Below are positions 17,231 to 26,768 of a stretch of DNA of 64,000 bases, in pieces. The first letter of the stretch is position 1, and each line of letters starts with the position of its first letter. A program made the position numbers and the translations under genes. Under the pieces are notes generated by a model that was not told the DNA's origin, did not search any database, and worked only from the letters and a program-made list of their open reading frames with translations. The stretch comes from Bacillota bacterium (GTDB lineage: Bacteria; Bacillota; UBA4882; UBA10575): contig DUOH01000044.1 in NCBI GenBank assembly GCA_012838955.1, positions 110,641-174,640 on the forward strand, given 5' to 3'.

Positions 17231-17662
17231 TTGTTTATGGGAGAGTTTCAACACTCCCTGGATGACAAAGGACGCCTCATCATTCCGGCCAAATTACGGG
17301 AGGGGCTGGGAGAGCGTTTCATAATCACCCGCGGTCTCGACCGTTCGCTCTTTGTGTATCCCTTGTCCGAGTGGCGGATTTTGGAGGAGAAAATGAAAAC
17401 ACTGCCCACCACTCAGGCTGATACCAGAGCTTTTGTTCGCCTGTTCTTCTCCGGGGCGGTGGATTGTGAACCGGATAAGCAAGGGCGGGTTTCCCTTCCT
17501 CAACACTTAAGAGATCATGCGCAAATACAAAGAGATCTATATATCCTTGGTGTTTCGACCAGAATTGAAATATGGGCCAAAGAGATTTGGGAAGAATACT
17601 CACAGAAAGCGGAAGAATCTTATGAAGCTTTGGCAGAAAAAATCATCGGGATTGGTATTTAA
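17231..17662 (+). CDS. mraZ: Transcriptional regulator MraZ
   Basis: 143 residues from a TTG at 17231 (MFMGEFQHSLDDKGRL), with GAGGTGA 6 nt upstream; the second-site ATG at 17237 is less well spaced. It contains two AbrB/SpoVT-like half domains with the DKGRLIIPAKLRE and DKQGRVSLPQHLR motifs. It forms ring-shaped oligomers that bind the direct repeats in its own promoter. It is the first gene of the division cluster, with full family length. Confidence 0.96.
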   Translation: MFMGEFQHSLDDKGRLIIPAKLREGLGERFIITRGLDRSLFVYPLSEWRILEEKMKTLPTTQADTRAFVRLFFSGAVDCEPDKQGRVSLPQHLRDHAQIQRDLYILGVSTRIEIWAKEIWEEYSQKAEESYEALAEKIIGIGI

Positions 17663-17718
17663 GACCAATCTACGGTTGGTTGCGGTTTATTCTTTTCAAA
17701 CCAAAGAAGGGTGTTAGG

Positions 17719-18663
17719 ATGGAAAAGGAACTACACATACCGGTTCTGTCTGCTGAGGTGTTGGCGTATCTTAATCCTCAACCCGGTGAGATCTTCCTGG
17801 ATTGTACTTTGGGCCTGGGTGGTCACACTGCTCTGCTCGCAAAGGCGCTGGGATCTAACGGAACGATTATCGGTATTGATCAGGATGAAACAGCGATGTC
17901 CATCGCCAAAGCAAAGCTAAGTGAGTACCCCGGCAGGATGGTTTTTTGCCCGGGCAACTTCAGATATCTCGAAGAATACCTGGACCGGGTAGGTATCCCT
18001 ACCGTGGACGGAGTCCTTTTTGATCTGGGGGTCTCCTCCCTTCAGTTGGATACAGGGGAACGGGGGTTCTCCTATTGGCAGGATGCGCCTTTGGATATGA
18101 GGATGGACCGAAACTCAGGAGTCTCCGCTGCAGAACTCATAAACACAGCGGAAAAAAGAAAGATTGCCGATATAATACGAGTTTATGGAGAGGAACGGTG
18201 GGCATCGAGGATCGCCGAATTCATAGTGAAAGAACGAGATAAGAAGCCGATCCGGACCACTGGAGAGTTGGTCGAGATCATTAAGGCGGCTATCCCGGCC
18301 GCGGCCAGAAGAACCGGTCCGCATCCAGCTCGTAGGAGTTTTCAGGCTTTACGGATTTATATAAATCAAGAATTAGAAGCTTTAGAAGAGGGCTTGAACG
18401 CTGGTATCAAAAGACTTTCTCCCGGAGGACGCCTGGCGGTCATCTCTTTTCACTCATTGGAGGATCGCCTGGTTAAACGGGTATTCCAGGAGAAGGCCAG
18501 GGCTTGTTTGTGCCCACCAGAACTGCCGGTCTGCGTTTGTGGCGGACGAAACCGGCAGGTGGAGATCTTAACTTCCCGTCCGGTCTCGCCTCAAAAAAGC
18601 GAGCTTGACCAGAACCCAAGAAGTAGAAGCGCGAAGCTAAGAGCCCTTCGCAAACTGGTCTAG
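17719..18663 (+). CDS. rsmH: 16S rRNA (cytosine(1402)-N(4))-methyltransferase
   Basis: 314 residues from the ATG at 17719 (MEKELHIPVLSAEVL), after a GAAGGGTGTTAGG site; the frame is open upstream but lacks a start signal. The SAM-binding motif LDCTLGLGGHTALL and the family motifs FDLGVSSLQLD and ISFHSLEDRLVKR are present. It methylates C1402 in the ribosomal P site. It lies 56 nt after mraZ, the conserved mraZ-rsmH-ftsL-ftsI order. Confidence 0.97.
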   Translation: MEKELHIPVLSAEVLAYLNPQPGEIFLDCTLGLGGHTALLAKALGSNGTIIGIDQDETAMSIAKAKLSEYPGRMVFCPGNFRYLEEYLDRVGIPTVDGVLFDLGVSSLQLDTGERGFSYWQDAPLDMRMDRNSGVSAAELINTAEKRKIADIIRVYGEERWASRIAEFIVKERDKKPIRTTGELVEIIKAAIPAAARRTGPHPARRSFQALRIYINQELEALEEGLNAGIKRLSPGGRLAVISFHSLEDRLVKRVFQEKARACLCPPELPVCVCGGRNRQVEILTSRPVSPQKSELDQNPRSRSAKLRALRKLV

Positions 18664-18685
18664 CGCTAAAGGAGAGAGCATAAAA

Positions 18686-19198
18686 ATGATCTCAGCGGAA
18701 GCAAGAAAGTTAAATGATGAATATTTTTCTTCTAAACAAACAAGGAGAAATAGGAGAAGACGAATAAATAAAGAGCAAGTAAGACGTTGGTTGGTTGTTT
18801 CCGGCCTTCTTCTTTCCTTGATGACTGCCAACTCAATTATTCAGGCGTTACTGGCCCAAACTCAGCTACGCCTGGAGCAGGCCCAGACTAAATTGGAGGC
18901 GCTCGATAAGGAACTGGGGCAATTACAATTTGAGTTGGCGGGTTTGAGTTCCTATGAAAGAGTAGAAAGAGTGGCAGCCGCCAAATTCGGTATGCTGAGG
19001 CCGGTAGGGATCAGCAACTTTACTGCAGATTACTCCTTAACCCAAGTGCGACTCGAAGAAGTGGAAATTCCTTTATACGAATTAACGACGGAGTTTCGCC
19101 AGGAAACCGGTAGGCGAAACACAGGGTTGGCTGGGGAAATTAACCGGTGGATTTCGGGTTTGGGGCGGGCGATGGCCACCGACAGAATGGAATACTAA
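18686..19198 (+). CDS. ftsL: FtsL-like cell division protein
   Basis: 170 residues, ATG with AAAGGAGAGAG upstream. A very basic cytoplasmic N-terminus (RRNRRRRINKEQVRR) precedes a single membrane helix (about residues 37-55), a coiled coil (LEQAQTKLEALDKELGQLQ) and the FtsL-like ERVERVAAAKFGMLRP motif. The bitopic topology and position between rsmH and ftsI identify it. The 60-residue C-terminal tail is longer than usual. It should join the FtsLB/DivIC complex activating septal wall synthesis; the sequence alone cannot separate FtsL from DivIC. Confidence 0.8.
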   Translation: MISAEARKLNDEYFSSKQTRRNRRRRINKEQVRRWLVVSGLLLSLMTANSIIQALLAQTQLRLEQAQTKLEALDKELGQLQFELAGLSSYERVERVAAAKFGMLRPVGISNFTADYSLTQVRLEEVEIPLYELTTEFRQETGRRNTGLAGEINRWISGLGRAMATDRMEY

Positions 19199-19219
19199 GG
19201 CGACGATGGGGGTGTCCCG

Positions 19220-21331
19220 GTGCAGGGATTAAATAGACTCACCTTAAAAAGGCGGACGACCGTTCTCCTCTTGTGCATCTTTGGTTTTTTCGGAGTGTTA
19301 ATAGGTCGTCTTTTCTTTATTCAAGTCGTGAAGGCCGGATTCTATCAAGAACTGGCTGAAGAACAACGTTTAAGAGAAGTGCCGATCGACTCGAAAAGAG
19401 GAATAATTCTTGATCGTAAACTCCGCCCTCTGGCCATCAGCTTTGGAGCTGATTGCGTGTATGCCATCCCATCTCAGGTTAAGAAGGCAGAAGAAACGGC
19501 AAAAATTGTAGCGGAAATTCTCGGTTTACCCATGGAAAAGGTCTACCGGACGCTGACGAAGAATTCCTCTTTCGAATGGATCAAACGAAAAGCTACTCCC
19601 AGTGAGGCCCGGGCTATCCTGGACGCCAGATTGCCAGGTATTGAAGTGGCGCCAAAAGCGCAAAGGTATTATCCTCAAGGTTCATTGGCAGGTAGTATTA
19701 TCGGGATCGCCGGGATTGACAACCAAGGACTGGAAGGAATCGAAAAGTTTTATGATGTCACACTAAGAGGAGTACCAGGAAGTGAGCTGGCGGAATTTGA
19801 TTCCAAAGGTCAACATATTCCTTTGGGGGCGCGACGCTATATCCCGCCTAAAGACGGACTGAGTGTGGTATTGACCATAGATGATCATATTCAACACATT
19901 GCGGAACGGGAAATCGAAAAGGCCGTTTTAGAGCAAGGCGCCCAAAGGGGAACGATTGTGATCATGGATCCGATGACCGGAGAGTTATTGGCGCTTGCCA
20001 ATTATCCCGGTTTTGATCCTAATCATTACAATGATTACCCGGTGGCCAATAGAAGAAACTGGCCTTTAACAGATCAGTATGAACCGGGGTCCACCTTTAA
20101 GATTATCACCGCTGCTGCCGCCTTGGAAGAAGGGGTGGTTCATCGTGATTCGGTCTTCTTTGACCCCGGATTTATTGTGGTAGAGGACAGGAGACTCCGT
20201 TGCTGGCGCGCCGGAGGGCACGGTAGTCAAACATTTGTGGAGGCGACTGAGAATTCCTGTAACCCTGTGTTTGCCACCATCGCCTTACGTTTGGGCAAAG
20301 AAAAGTTCTATCAATACTTGGATAAGTTCGGCTTTGGCAAGCAGACGAATATCGACTTTCCTGGTGAGGCTCTGGGAATTGTCCCTCCGCCGGCGCGCGT
20401 CAAAAATGTCGAACTGGCCACTATCGGATTCGGACAAGGAATTTCCGTCACTCCCATCCAGCTTGTCAGAGCTTTGTGCGCTATAGCGAATGGAGGCTAT
20501 CTCTTGGAACCACGCTTGGTAAGGGAGATTCGAACCCCGGAGGGTGAATTGATTAAGAAATTTGAAAAGAAAGTAATCACCCAGGCTGTTTCGGAAAGAA
20601 CCAGCGTCGAGTTGAAGGCCATCCTGGAATCAGTGGTGGTGAACGGCGCCGGAAACAGAGCGCAAATCCTTGGGTACAGTGTGGCCGGGAAGACCGGCAC
20701 CGCTCAGAAACCGGTGGGCGGGATCTATGGACAAGGGAGGATCGCTTCTTTTCTTGGTTTTACTCCGGTCGACGATCCTAAATTGGCCATGCTTGTGATC
20801 TTGGATGAACCTCAAGCCCAAGTTAAATATGGAGGAGTAATCGCCGCTCCTGTTTTTGCTGCTGTGGCCAGGGATATCCTTCATTATCTGGGAGTTCCTC
20901 CTAAAGTTAATGAAGCGGGCAAGCTGTATAATGCGGAAACCGCGTATAAGGTTGTGCCGAACATTCTTCGCCTCACCAGGGAGGAAGCAAAAAACATCCT
21001 TAAACCGCTCGGCTTTTCCTGGCGGGAAATTGGTCAAGGAGAATACATTATGGAGCAGAATCCAAAAGCCGGGGCTTTTGTCCCACCTAATACCAGAATC
21101 CTGCTTTACTTGGATGCCGAGGCCAAGTATAATGGGAACGAGTCTACTGTGTTGGTGCCGGATTTAACCGGATTATCCACACAGAAAGCAGCAGAAGTGT
21201 TGAAAGGCCTGGGATTGAAGATGATGGGCAACGGAGAAGGCTTGGCCGTGGAACAAATTCCACCCCCTGGCGCCAGATTGGCGCCTGGTATGACAGTCAG
21301 TGTTTACTTTACTCCCACCCTAGAAGAGTAG
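19220..21331 (+). CDS. ftsI: Class B penicillin-binding protein 2 (FtsI/SpoVD type) with two PASTA domains
   Basis: 703 residues from a GTG at 19220. An N-terminal membrane helix (14-38) is followed by a dimerisation domain and a transpeptidase domain with active-site Ser291 in GSTFK, the SCN motif at 346-348 and KTGT at 491-494. Two C-terminal PASTA repeats (about 570-635 and 640-700) follow. It cross-links septal peptidoglycan together with FtsW. Two PASTA domains resemble B. subtilis PBP2B more than SpoVD, but with a single copy here it may serve both vegetative and spore division. Confidence 0.93.
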   Translation: MQGLNRLTLKRRTTVLLLCIFGFFGVLIGRLFFIQVVKAGFYQELAEEQRLREVPIDSKRGIILDRKLRPLAISFGADCVYAIPSQVKKAEETAKIVAEILGLPMEKVYRTLTKNSSFEWIKRKATPSEARAILDARLPGIEVAPKAQRYYPQGSLAGSIIGIAGIDNQGLEGIEKFYDVTLRGVPGSELAEFDSKGQHIPLGARRYIPPKDGLSVVLTIDDHIQHIAEREIEKAVLEQGAQRGTIVIMDPMTGELLALANYPGFDPNHYNDYPVANRRNWPLTDQYEPGSTFKIITAAAALEEGVVHRDSVFFDPGFIVVEDRRLRCWRAGGHGSQTFVEATENSCNPVFATIALRLGKEKFYQYLDKFGFGKQTNIDFPGEALGIVPPPARVKNVELATIGFGQGISVTPIQLVRALCAIANGGYLLEPRLVREIRTPEGELIKKFEKKVITQAVSERTSVELKAILESVVVNGAGNRAQILGYSVAGKTGTAQKPVGGIYGQGRIASFLGFTPVDDPKLAMLVILDEPQAQVKYGGVIAAPVFAAVARDILHYLGVPPKVNEAGKLYNAETAYKVVPNILRLTREEAKNILKPLGFSWREIGQGEYIMEQNPKAGAFVPPNTRILLYLDAEAKYNGNESTVLVPDLTGLSTQKAAEVLKGLGLKMMGNGEGLAVEQIPPPGARLAPGMTVSVYFTPTLEE

Positions 21332-21430
21332 GCAGAGAAATATGTGGATTATCAAAGAAAAATATGGTAATAATATTTATATTATAGATGATAAATATAG
21401 TTGTCAGCAAAGCTTTTGGTGGTGTATCAC

Positions 21431-22939
21431 ATGAAATTACGAGATTTATTAAAGGATTTGCCTCTCCTCAATGTACAGGGCAATTTAGATCTGGAAATAG
21501 ACTCCGTGGTGCAGGATTCCAGAGAAGCTAAGCCCGGTTCTTTCTTTATCGCGGTAAAAGGCGCGGAGATAGACGGCCATAATTATATTAAAGACGCGGT
21601 ATCCCGGGGCGCCCTCGCCGTGATGGTGAATGAAGAGGCCCAAGCCCGGGCTAGTACAGAGTTAAGGGAAGTAACGGGTTTGCGTGATGGCGCTGTTTGC
21701 CTGGTGACGGTGGCGGATACCCGTCAACTCTTGTTCTCCATTGGTAATACCTTTTATCAGGAACCTGCTTCCCACTTAAAACTCATCGGGGTGGTCGGCA
21801 CTAATGGGAAAACCACCTCTACTTTTTTGATCAAATCCATTTTAGAGACTGCCGGTAAAAACACTGGTTTGCTGGGAACAATCTGTAACATTTTAGGGGA
21901 AAAGGTTCGGTCAACCAAGAACACCACACCCGGAACCCTGGCGTTACAAGAATTGTTTGCCCAGATGGTTCGGGAAAACCTGGAATACGTGGTCATGGAA
22001 GTATCGTCTCACGCCATCGCCCAAGAGCGAATTGGCGGACTCGATTTTGCCGGAGGAGTATTTACCAATATTACTCAAGATCACTTGGATTATCATCATA
22101 CCTTTAGCGAATACTTTCGAGTTAAATCTAGTTTCTTCCAGAGACTCTCCAAAAAGGCTTTTGCTGTAATTAACCTGGATGACCCGCACAGTGCGGAGAT
22201 CATCAAAAAGACGGTTGCTCCTGTCCTCACTTATGGCCTATCCACACGAGCGCAGATCCGGGCGGAGCAGATTACAAGAAGTATGAAACATACCGAATTC
22301 ACCCTGGTGATCCCCAATGGCCGCCTTGAGCTTAGACTAAACTTAATTGGGGATTTTAACATTTACAATGCCTTAGCCGCCACCGGTTGCGCCTTGGCTT
22401 TAGGCATAGATCCAGAGACTATCAAGAATGGATTGGAAAAAGTCCCTTATATTCCAGGTCGTTTCCAAATTATACCAGAGAGTGAGGATTTTACTGTTGT
22501 GATCGACTATGCCCATACACCCGATGGGTTGGAAAATCTGCTCCGTACGGCGCGTAGCCTAACGAAAAAACGGTTAATCACCGTCTTTGGTTGCGGAGGA
22601 GACCGTGATCGAGGCAAACGTCCGATCATGGGTAGGATCTCTGCCCGATACAGTGATTTTTCGGTTATTACCACTGATAACCCACGCACAGAGGATCCGG
22701 CCGCCATCGCCGCAGAGATTGAAGAGGGTTTTATCGACTCCGATCAGGTAAAGAAGTATAAAATTGTTCTCGATCGGAAAACAGCCATCGAAGAGGCGAT
22801 CTTCATGGCCGAGCCCGGTGATATGGTGGTAATTGCAGGTAAAGGCCATGAAAATTACCAAGTTTTTGCCGGGGAAACCGTGTATTTTGATGACCGGGAA
22901 GTAGCTTCCGCAGCTTTAAAGGAGAGGTATAATGGCTAG
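21431..22939 (+). CDS. murE: UDP-N-acetylmuramoyl-L-alanyl-D-glutamate--2,6-diaminopimelate ligase
   Basis: 502 residues from the ATG at 21431 (MKLRDLLKDLP), with GGTGGTG 7 nt upstream. Three Mur ligase domains are visible: the N-terminal UDP-binding domain with DSREAKPGSFF, the ATP-binding GVVGTNGKTTSTF, and the C-terminal domain. The substrate motif DNPRTEDP has the DNPR signature of meso-diaminopimelate ligases, so the wall peptide should carry mDAP. Its end overlaps murF by 8 nt. Confidence 0.97.
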   Translation: MKLRDLLKDLPLLNVQGNLDLEIDSVVQDSREAKPGSFFIAVKGAEIDGHNYIKDAVSRGALAVMVNEEAQARASTELREVTGLRDGAVCLVTVADTRQLLFSIGNTFYQEPASHLKLIGVVGTNGKTTSTFLIKSILETAGKNTGLLGTICNILGEKVRSTKNTTPGTLALQELFAQMVRENLEYVVMEVSSHAIAQERIGGLDFAGGVFTNITQDHLDYHHTFSEYFRVKSSFFQRLSKKAFAVINLDDPHSAEIIKKTVAPVLTYGLSTRAQIRAEQITRSMKHTEFTLVIPNGRLELRLNLIGDFNIYNALAATGCALALGIDPETIKNGLEKVPYIPGRFQIIPESEDFTVVIDYAHTPDGLENLLRTARSLTKKRLITVFGCGGDRDRGKRPIMGRISARYSDFSVITTDNPRTEDPAAIAAEIEEGFIDSDQVKKYKIVLDRKTAIEEAIFMAEPGDMVVIAGKGHENYQVFAGETVYFDDREVASAALKERYNG

Positions 22940-24314
22940 TTTTACCATAGATGAATTATTAATCGCTACCGGCGGTCGACTGCTGAATGGAGATGCGGCG
23001 CGGAAGAGAGAGACTGTTCATGGAGTTTGCACCGACAGCAGAAGGGTCAAACCGCACAATCTTTTTCTGGCGTTGAAGGGTGAGAGTTTTGACGGTCACG
23101 ATTATATCACCCAGGCCGTCTCCGCCGGAGCCTCCGCTGTAATCACGGCGAAAGACGTTCCAATCCCACCGGAGGTCAGTGTGATTAAGGTTCCCAATAC
23201 CTTAGTCGCGCTCGGGGATCTAGCGAGGTTTCACCGCAGACGTTTCCGGATTCCGGTGATCGCGGTGACCGGAAGCAACGGAAAAACCACTACCAAAGAA
23301 CTGATTGCCGCAGCCTTAGGCCTTAAATATCAAGTGGTTAAGACCAAGTTGAATTATAATAACGAAATCGGCTTACCCTTAACTCTTCTTGAGATGAACC
23401 AATCTACCGAAGCAGTTGTGGTTGAGATGGGAATGAGGGGAAAAGGGCAGATCTCTTACTTGGCCCAGATCGCCGAACCAACCATCGGAGTAATTACGAA
23501 TGTAGGCCTTACCCATCTGGAATTGCTCGGCTCAAAACAGGCAATTGCCGAGGCAAAGGCGGAGTTAATTACGGCCCTCCCGGCGAACGGTACAGCAATC
23601 TTGAACGGAGATGACCCGCTGGTTGCCGCGATGCAAAGTTTACTTCCGGGCACAACTTACCTTTACGGAAGAAAAGCGGACGTCTTGGATTTAAGAGCCG
23701 TGAGGATCGCCCGCGCGCACGCCGGTCAACTGATTACGACCGATGGTAAGTGGGGTCAATTCTCTTTCTTCCTTCCCTTACCTGGGGAACATAATGTGAT
23801 GAATGCTTTGTCCGCCGTCACTGTAGGTCTGGCGCTGGGCATAACGCCACCGGAGTTCAGTCAGGTTTTTGCGGCCCTCCCGGAGATGGAAAAGAGGCTG
23901 CGGATCATTGAAAATAAGGGGATTATCATTATTGACGATACCTATAATGCCAGTCCGTCATCGGTCAAAGCCGCTCTGAAAGTGTTGGCGGACCAAGAGC
24001 AAATTACCCGCAGAGTTGCTGTCCTCGGGGATATGCTGGAATTAGGGGAGATCAGTCGCGAAGTCCACCGAGAAGTTGGTCAGGCGGTAGCCGCCTGTGG
24101 TTGTTCGGCCCTGTTTGCCCTAGGCCCGCACTCGTCCGAAATGGTCTCCGCAGTGCAAGGAGAGCCCCTCATTGCCCGGCACTATCAGAAAAAAAGTGAT
24201 TTACTGGACGACCTTCTTGCATATATATCACCAGGAGATGCCATATTGATTAAAGGATCCAGAGGAATGCAGATGGAAGAGATCGTATCTGCGCTTTTAA
24301 CACATTTAGCGTAG
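22932..24314 (+). CDS. murF: UDP-N-acetylmuramoyl-tripeptide--D-alanyl-D-alanine ligase
   Basis: 460 residues. The ATG at 22932 lies inside the murE end, with AAAGGAG just upstream, indicating translational coupling. The ATP-binding AVTGSNGKTTTKELI, YNNEIGLPLTLL and DDTYNASPSSVKAAL motifs are all typical of MurF. It adds D-Ala-D-Ala to complete the cytoplasmic UDP-MurNAc-pentapeptide. Full length. Confidence 0.97.
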   Translation: MASFTIDELLIATGGRLLNGDAARKRETVHGVCTDSRRVKPHNLFLALKGESFDGHDYITQAVSAGASAVITAKDVPIPPEVSVIKVPNTLVALGDLARFHRRRFRIPVIAVTGSNGKTTTKELIAAALGLKYQVVKTKLNYNNEIGLPLTLLEMNQSTEAVVVEMGMRGKGQISYLAQIAEPTIGVITNVGLTHLELLGSKQAIAEAKAELITALPANGTAILNGDDPLVAAMQSLLPGTTYLYGRKADVLDLRAVRIARAHAGQLITTDGKWGQFSFFLPLPGEHNVMNALSAVTVGLALGITPPEFSQVFAALPEMEKRLRIIENKGIIIIDDTYNASPSSVKAALKVLADQEQITRRVAVLGDMLELGEISREVHREVGQAVAACGCSALFALGPHSSEMVSAVQGEPLIARHYQKKSDLLDDLLAYISPGDAILIKGSRGMQMEEIVSALLTHLA

Positions 24315-24464
24315 CAGTTACAGCTCCGGTCCGTTATCGTTCATGCCATAGGCTTTAACGGGTATTTCATAAATGTAGACTACCAAACGAAGGGCTGAGA
24401 TATACCTCTAGTTTAAGCCGGTCGAACACAGGACGGGACCTTGCTAAGTTGAGGGAGGTCATTT

Positions 24465-25448
24465 ATGATGATGGTATATCCATGGATGGGATTATTTGTG
24501 GCGGGAATCACCGCGTTTTTGGTAGTAATTATTTTAGGTCCCTACGCTATAAAACTCTTACATGACTTGAAATTTGGACAAAATATTCGCCAGGAAGGCC
24601 CTCAGAGTCATCTGGGCAAAGCAGGTACCCCAACTATGGGGGGGATCTTGATCATCAGCGGTGTCCTGGCTGGAGCGATCGCCGGCGTTCACCGGCCATG
24701 GCCCACCACCATACGCTGGTGTCTCTTTTTAACCTTGGCTTATGGCGCCATCGGTTTACTCGATGATGCGCTGATTATTATGAAACATCGATCCTTGGGC
24801 CTAAAAGCCCGGCATAAGCTGATTGCCCAACTTTTCTTAGCCGGGCTTTTAGGGATCTATCTGCTCCAATCAGGCACTATAGATACTATGCAAATCCCGT
24901 TTACCAATTGGCACCTTCCTTTTATCAATCCGGTCTGGACCTTCATTTTTGTTGTCTTTGTCATGGTAGCGATGACCAATGCGGTGAATTTGACGGACGG
25001 GTTGGATGGCCTGGGGGCCGGTACTAGTATCAGTACGGCTATAGCATTAGGAATCATGGCTTTTTTAGAAAAGGACTTTGCCCTGAGCGCTTTTGCTGCT
25101 GCTCTTACCGGGGCCTGCATCGGTTTTATCTGGTTTAATTCACCACCTGCACAAGTTTTTATGGGTGATACCGGCTCTTTAGCCTTGGGAGCGGCCTTGG
25201 GCGCCCTGGGCATTTTATCGGGAAACGCCTTCTTCCTTCCGATTGTGGGAGGCGTCTTTGTAGCGGAGGCGCTTTCCGTCATCATTCAAGTAGTATCCTT
25301 TCGTCTTACCGGTAAGCGTGTTTTCCGAATGAGTCCTTTACATCACCATTATGAACTGGGCGGATTGGTGGAAAGCAAGATTGTGATTAGGTTCTGGATT
25401 ATCAGCGCCTTACTGGCCGTCTTGGGCTTGGTGGGGTATGGATTGTAG
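24465..25448 (+). CDS. mraY: Phospho-N-acetylmuramoyl-pentapeptide-transferase
   Basis: 327 residues, ATG with GGGAGG 8 nt upstream. About ten membrane helices are present, with the MraY signatures GTPTMGG, LLDDALIIMKHR, NLTDGLDGL, FMGDTGSLALGA and PLHHHYELGG. It transfers phospho-MurNAc-pentapeptide to undecaprenyl phosphate to make lipid I. The 150-nt gap after murF holds a CCGTTA/TAACGG hairpin (24332-24361). The next gene is ftsW, not murD as in most clusters. Confidence 0.97.
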   Translation: MMMVYPWMGLFVAGITAFLVVIILGPYAIKLLHDLKFGQNIRQEGPQSHLGKAGTPTMGGILIISGVLAGAIAGVHRPWPTTIRWCLFLTLAYGAIGLLDDALIIMKHRSLGLKARHKLIAQLFLAGLLGIYLLQSGTIDTMQIPFTNWHLPFINPVWTFIFVVFVMVAMTNAVNLTDGLDGLGAGTSISTAIALGIMAFLEKDFALSAFAAALTGACIGFIWFNSPPAQVFMGDTGSLALGAALGALGILSGNAFFLPIVGGVFVAEALSVIIQVVSFRLTGKRVFRMSPLHHHYELGGLVESKIVIRFWIISALLAVLGLVGYGL

Positions 25449-25489
25449 ATAGAGGCCATAGTCAACCAGTACGGAATGGGGGTGAAATC

Positions 25490-26590
25490 TTGAAGCGGAA
25501 AACACCGGACTTATTTATCCTCGTCATCACCTTAGTTTTAATGACTTTCGGCGTGATTATGGTTACCAGCGCCAGCGCGCCACGGGCTTTGGCTTTAACT
25601 AACGGCCAAGATCCTTTCTATTTTGGCAAAAGGCAATTGATCTATGGAGTTTTTGGTATAGTCCTCTTGATGATGACCATCAACTTTGATTATCATCGTT
25701 TTCGCAGTATGACAGGACTCTTCCTTATTCTGGCGCCGATCTTCTTAGTATTGGTCCTGATCTTCGGTGAGGAGATCAACGGTGCCAGGCGCTGGATTAA
25801 TCTGGGCTTATTCAATTTTCAGCCATCGGAGTTCGCCAAGTTAACTTTGGTCTTTGTCTTAGCTCATTACTTAACGGAAATCGGACCTGAAATAAAGAGC
25901 TTTCTGATTGGGATCGCTGTTCCACTTTTTTTTACTGCGGTCATCAGCGGCCTCATCATGTTAGAACCTGATCTGGGAACCACTATAGTAGTTTTTAGTA
26001 TCTTCCTGGTCATGCTGTTTACGGCAGGGGCCAGGCTGACGCACTTATCTCTCATTGGCTTTTTATCTTTGGGGGCAGGGATTATCTTAATTCTTAAAGA
26101 ACCTTATAGATTACGTCGGCTTATTACCTTCCTTGATCCGATGCGTGATCCCAAAGGAGACGGCTGGCAGATTATGCAGAGCCTGATTGCCGTAGGCTCT
26201 GGCGGCTTTTTCGGTTTAGGGTTGGGCAGAAGCAGGCAGAAATACTTCTATCTTCCGGAGGCGCATACCGATTATATCTATGCTGTTTTAGGCGAAGAAC
26301 TCGGATTAATCGGCGCCTTACTTATTCTGCTGGCCTTCTTCTTGCTAGCATGGCGCGGTTATAAGATTGCTATGTCCGTTGATGACCCTTATGGGAGTAT
26401 GTTGGCCATAGGAATCACTTCTTGGCTGGTCATCCAAGCCATGATCAATATTGGCGTGGTGACCTCCACCCTTCCGGCGACCGGTATTACTCTTCCTTTG
26501 CTTAGTGCCGGCGGTTCGTCGTTATGGACTACTCTGGTTTCCATCGGAATACTGATGAATATCTCGCGAGAGGCTAAGGATTCATATTAA
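25490..26590 (+). CDS. ftsW: FtsW/SpoVE family peptidoglycan glycosyltransferase
   Basis: 366 residues from a TTG at 25490, with GGGGGTGAAA upstream. A SEDS-family polytopic protein of about ten helices: KRQLIYGVFG, GARRWINLGLFNFQPSEFAKL, LEPDLGTT, AHTDYIYAVLGEELGLIG and the C-terminal PLLSAGGSS. It polymerises lipid II at the septum with the class B PBP encoded upstream. The sequence does not distinguish division FtsW from spore-cortex SpoVE. Confidence 0.95.
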   Translation: MKRKTPDLFILVITLVLMTFGVIMVTSASAPRALALTNGQDPFYFGKRQLIYGVFGIVLLMMTINFDYHRFRSMTGLFLILAPIFLVLVLIFGEEINGARRWINLGLFNFQPSEFAKLTLVFVLAHYLTEIGPEIKSFLIGIAVPLFFTAVISGLIMLEPDLGTTIVVFSIFLVMLFTAGARLTHLSLIGFLSLGAGIILILKEPYRLRRLITFLDPMRDPKGDGWQIMQSLIAVGSGGFFGLGLGRSRQKYFYLPEAHTDYIYAVLGEELGLIGALLILLAFFLLAWRGYKIAMSVDDPYGSMLAIGITSWLVIQAMINIGVVTSTLPATGITLPLLSAGGSSLWTTLVSIGILMNISREAKDSY

Positions 26591-26768
26591 AGAAGCGTAC
26601 AAGAGAAAGTATGTACGGCAGGTGGATCCAACCTCCAGGCTGGTTCAATCTTGACGCTAACAAATCTAGGACAAGCTTACTGTCACAAGGCCTAAAAAAC
26701 TGCATAAACTATCTACTGTCTCTATAAAAAAAGTAATACTTCCTCCGGACTGCTTGGAGGTGACATGG

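Noticed and set aside
24380..24460. GGGCTGAGA followed by ATACC, resembling a TPP riboswitch P2/P3 motif
   Set aside because: The rest of the TPP consensus (ACCTGATCTGG...GCGTAGGGA) is absent, and the gene is mraY, unrelated to thiamine.
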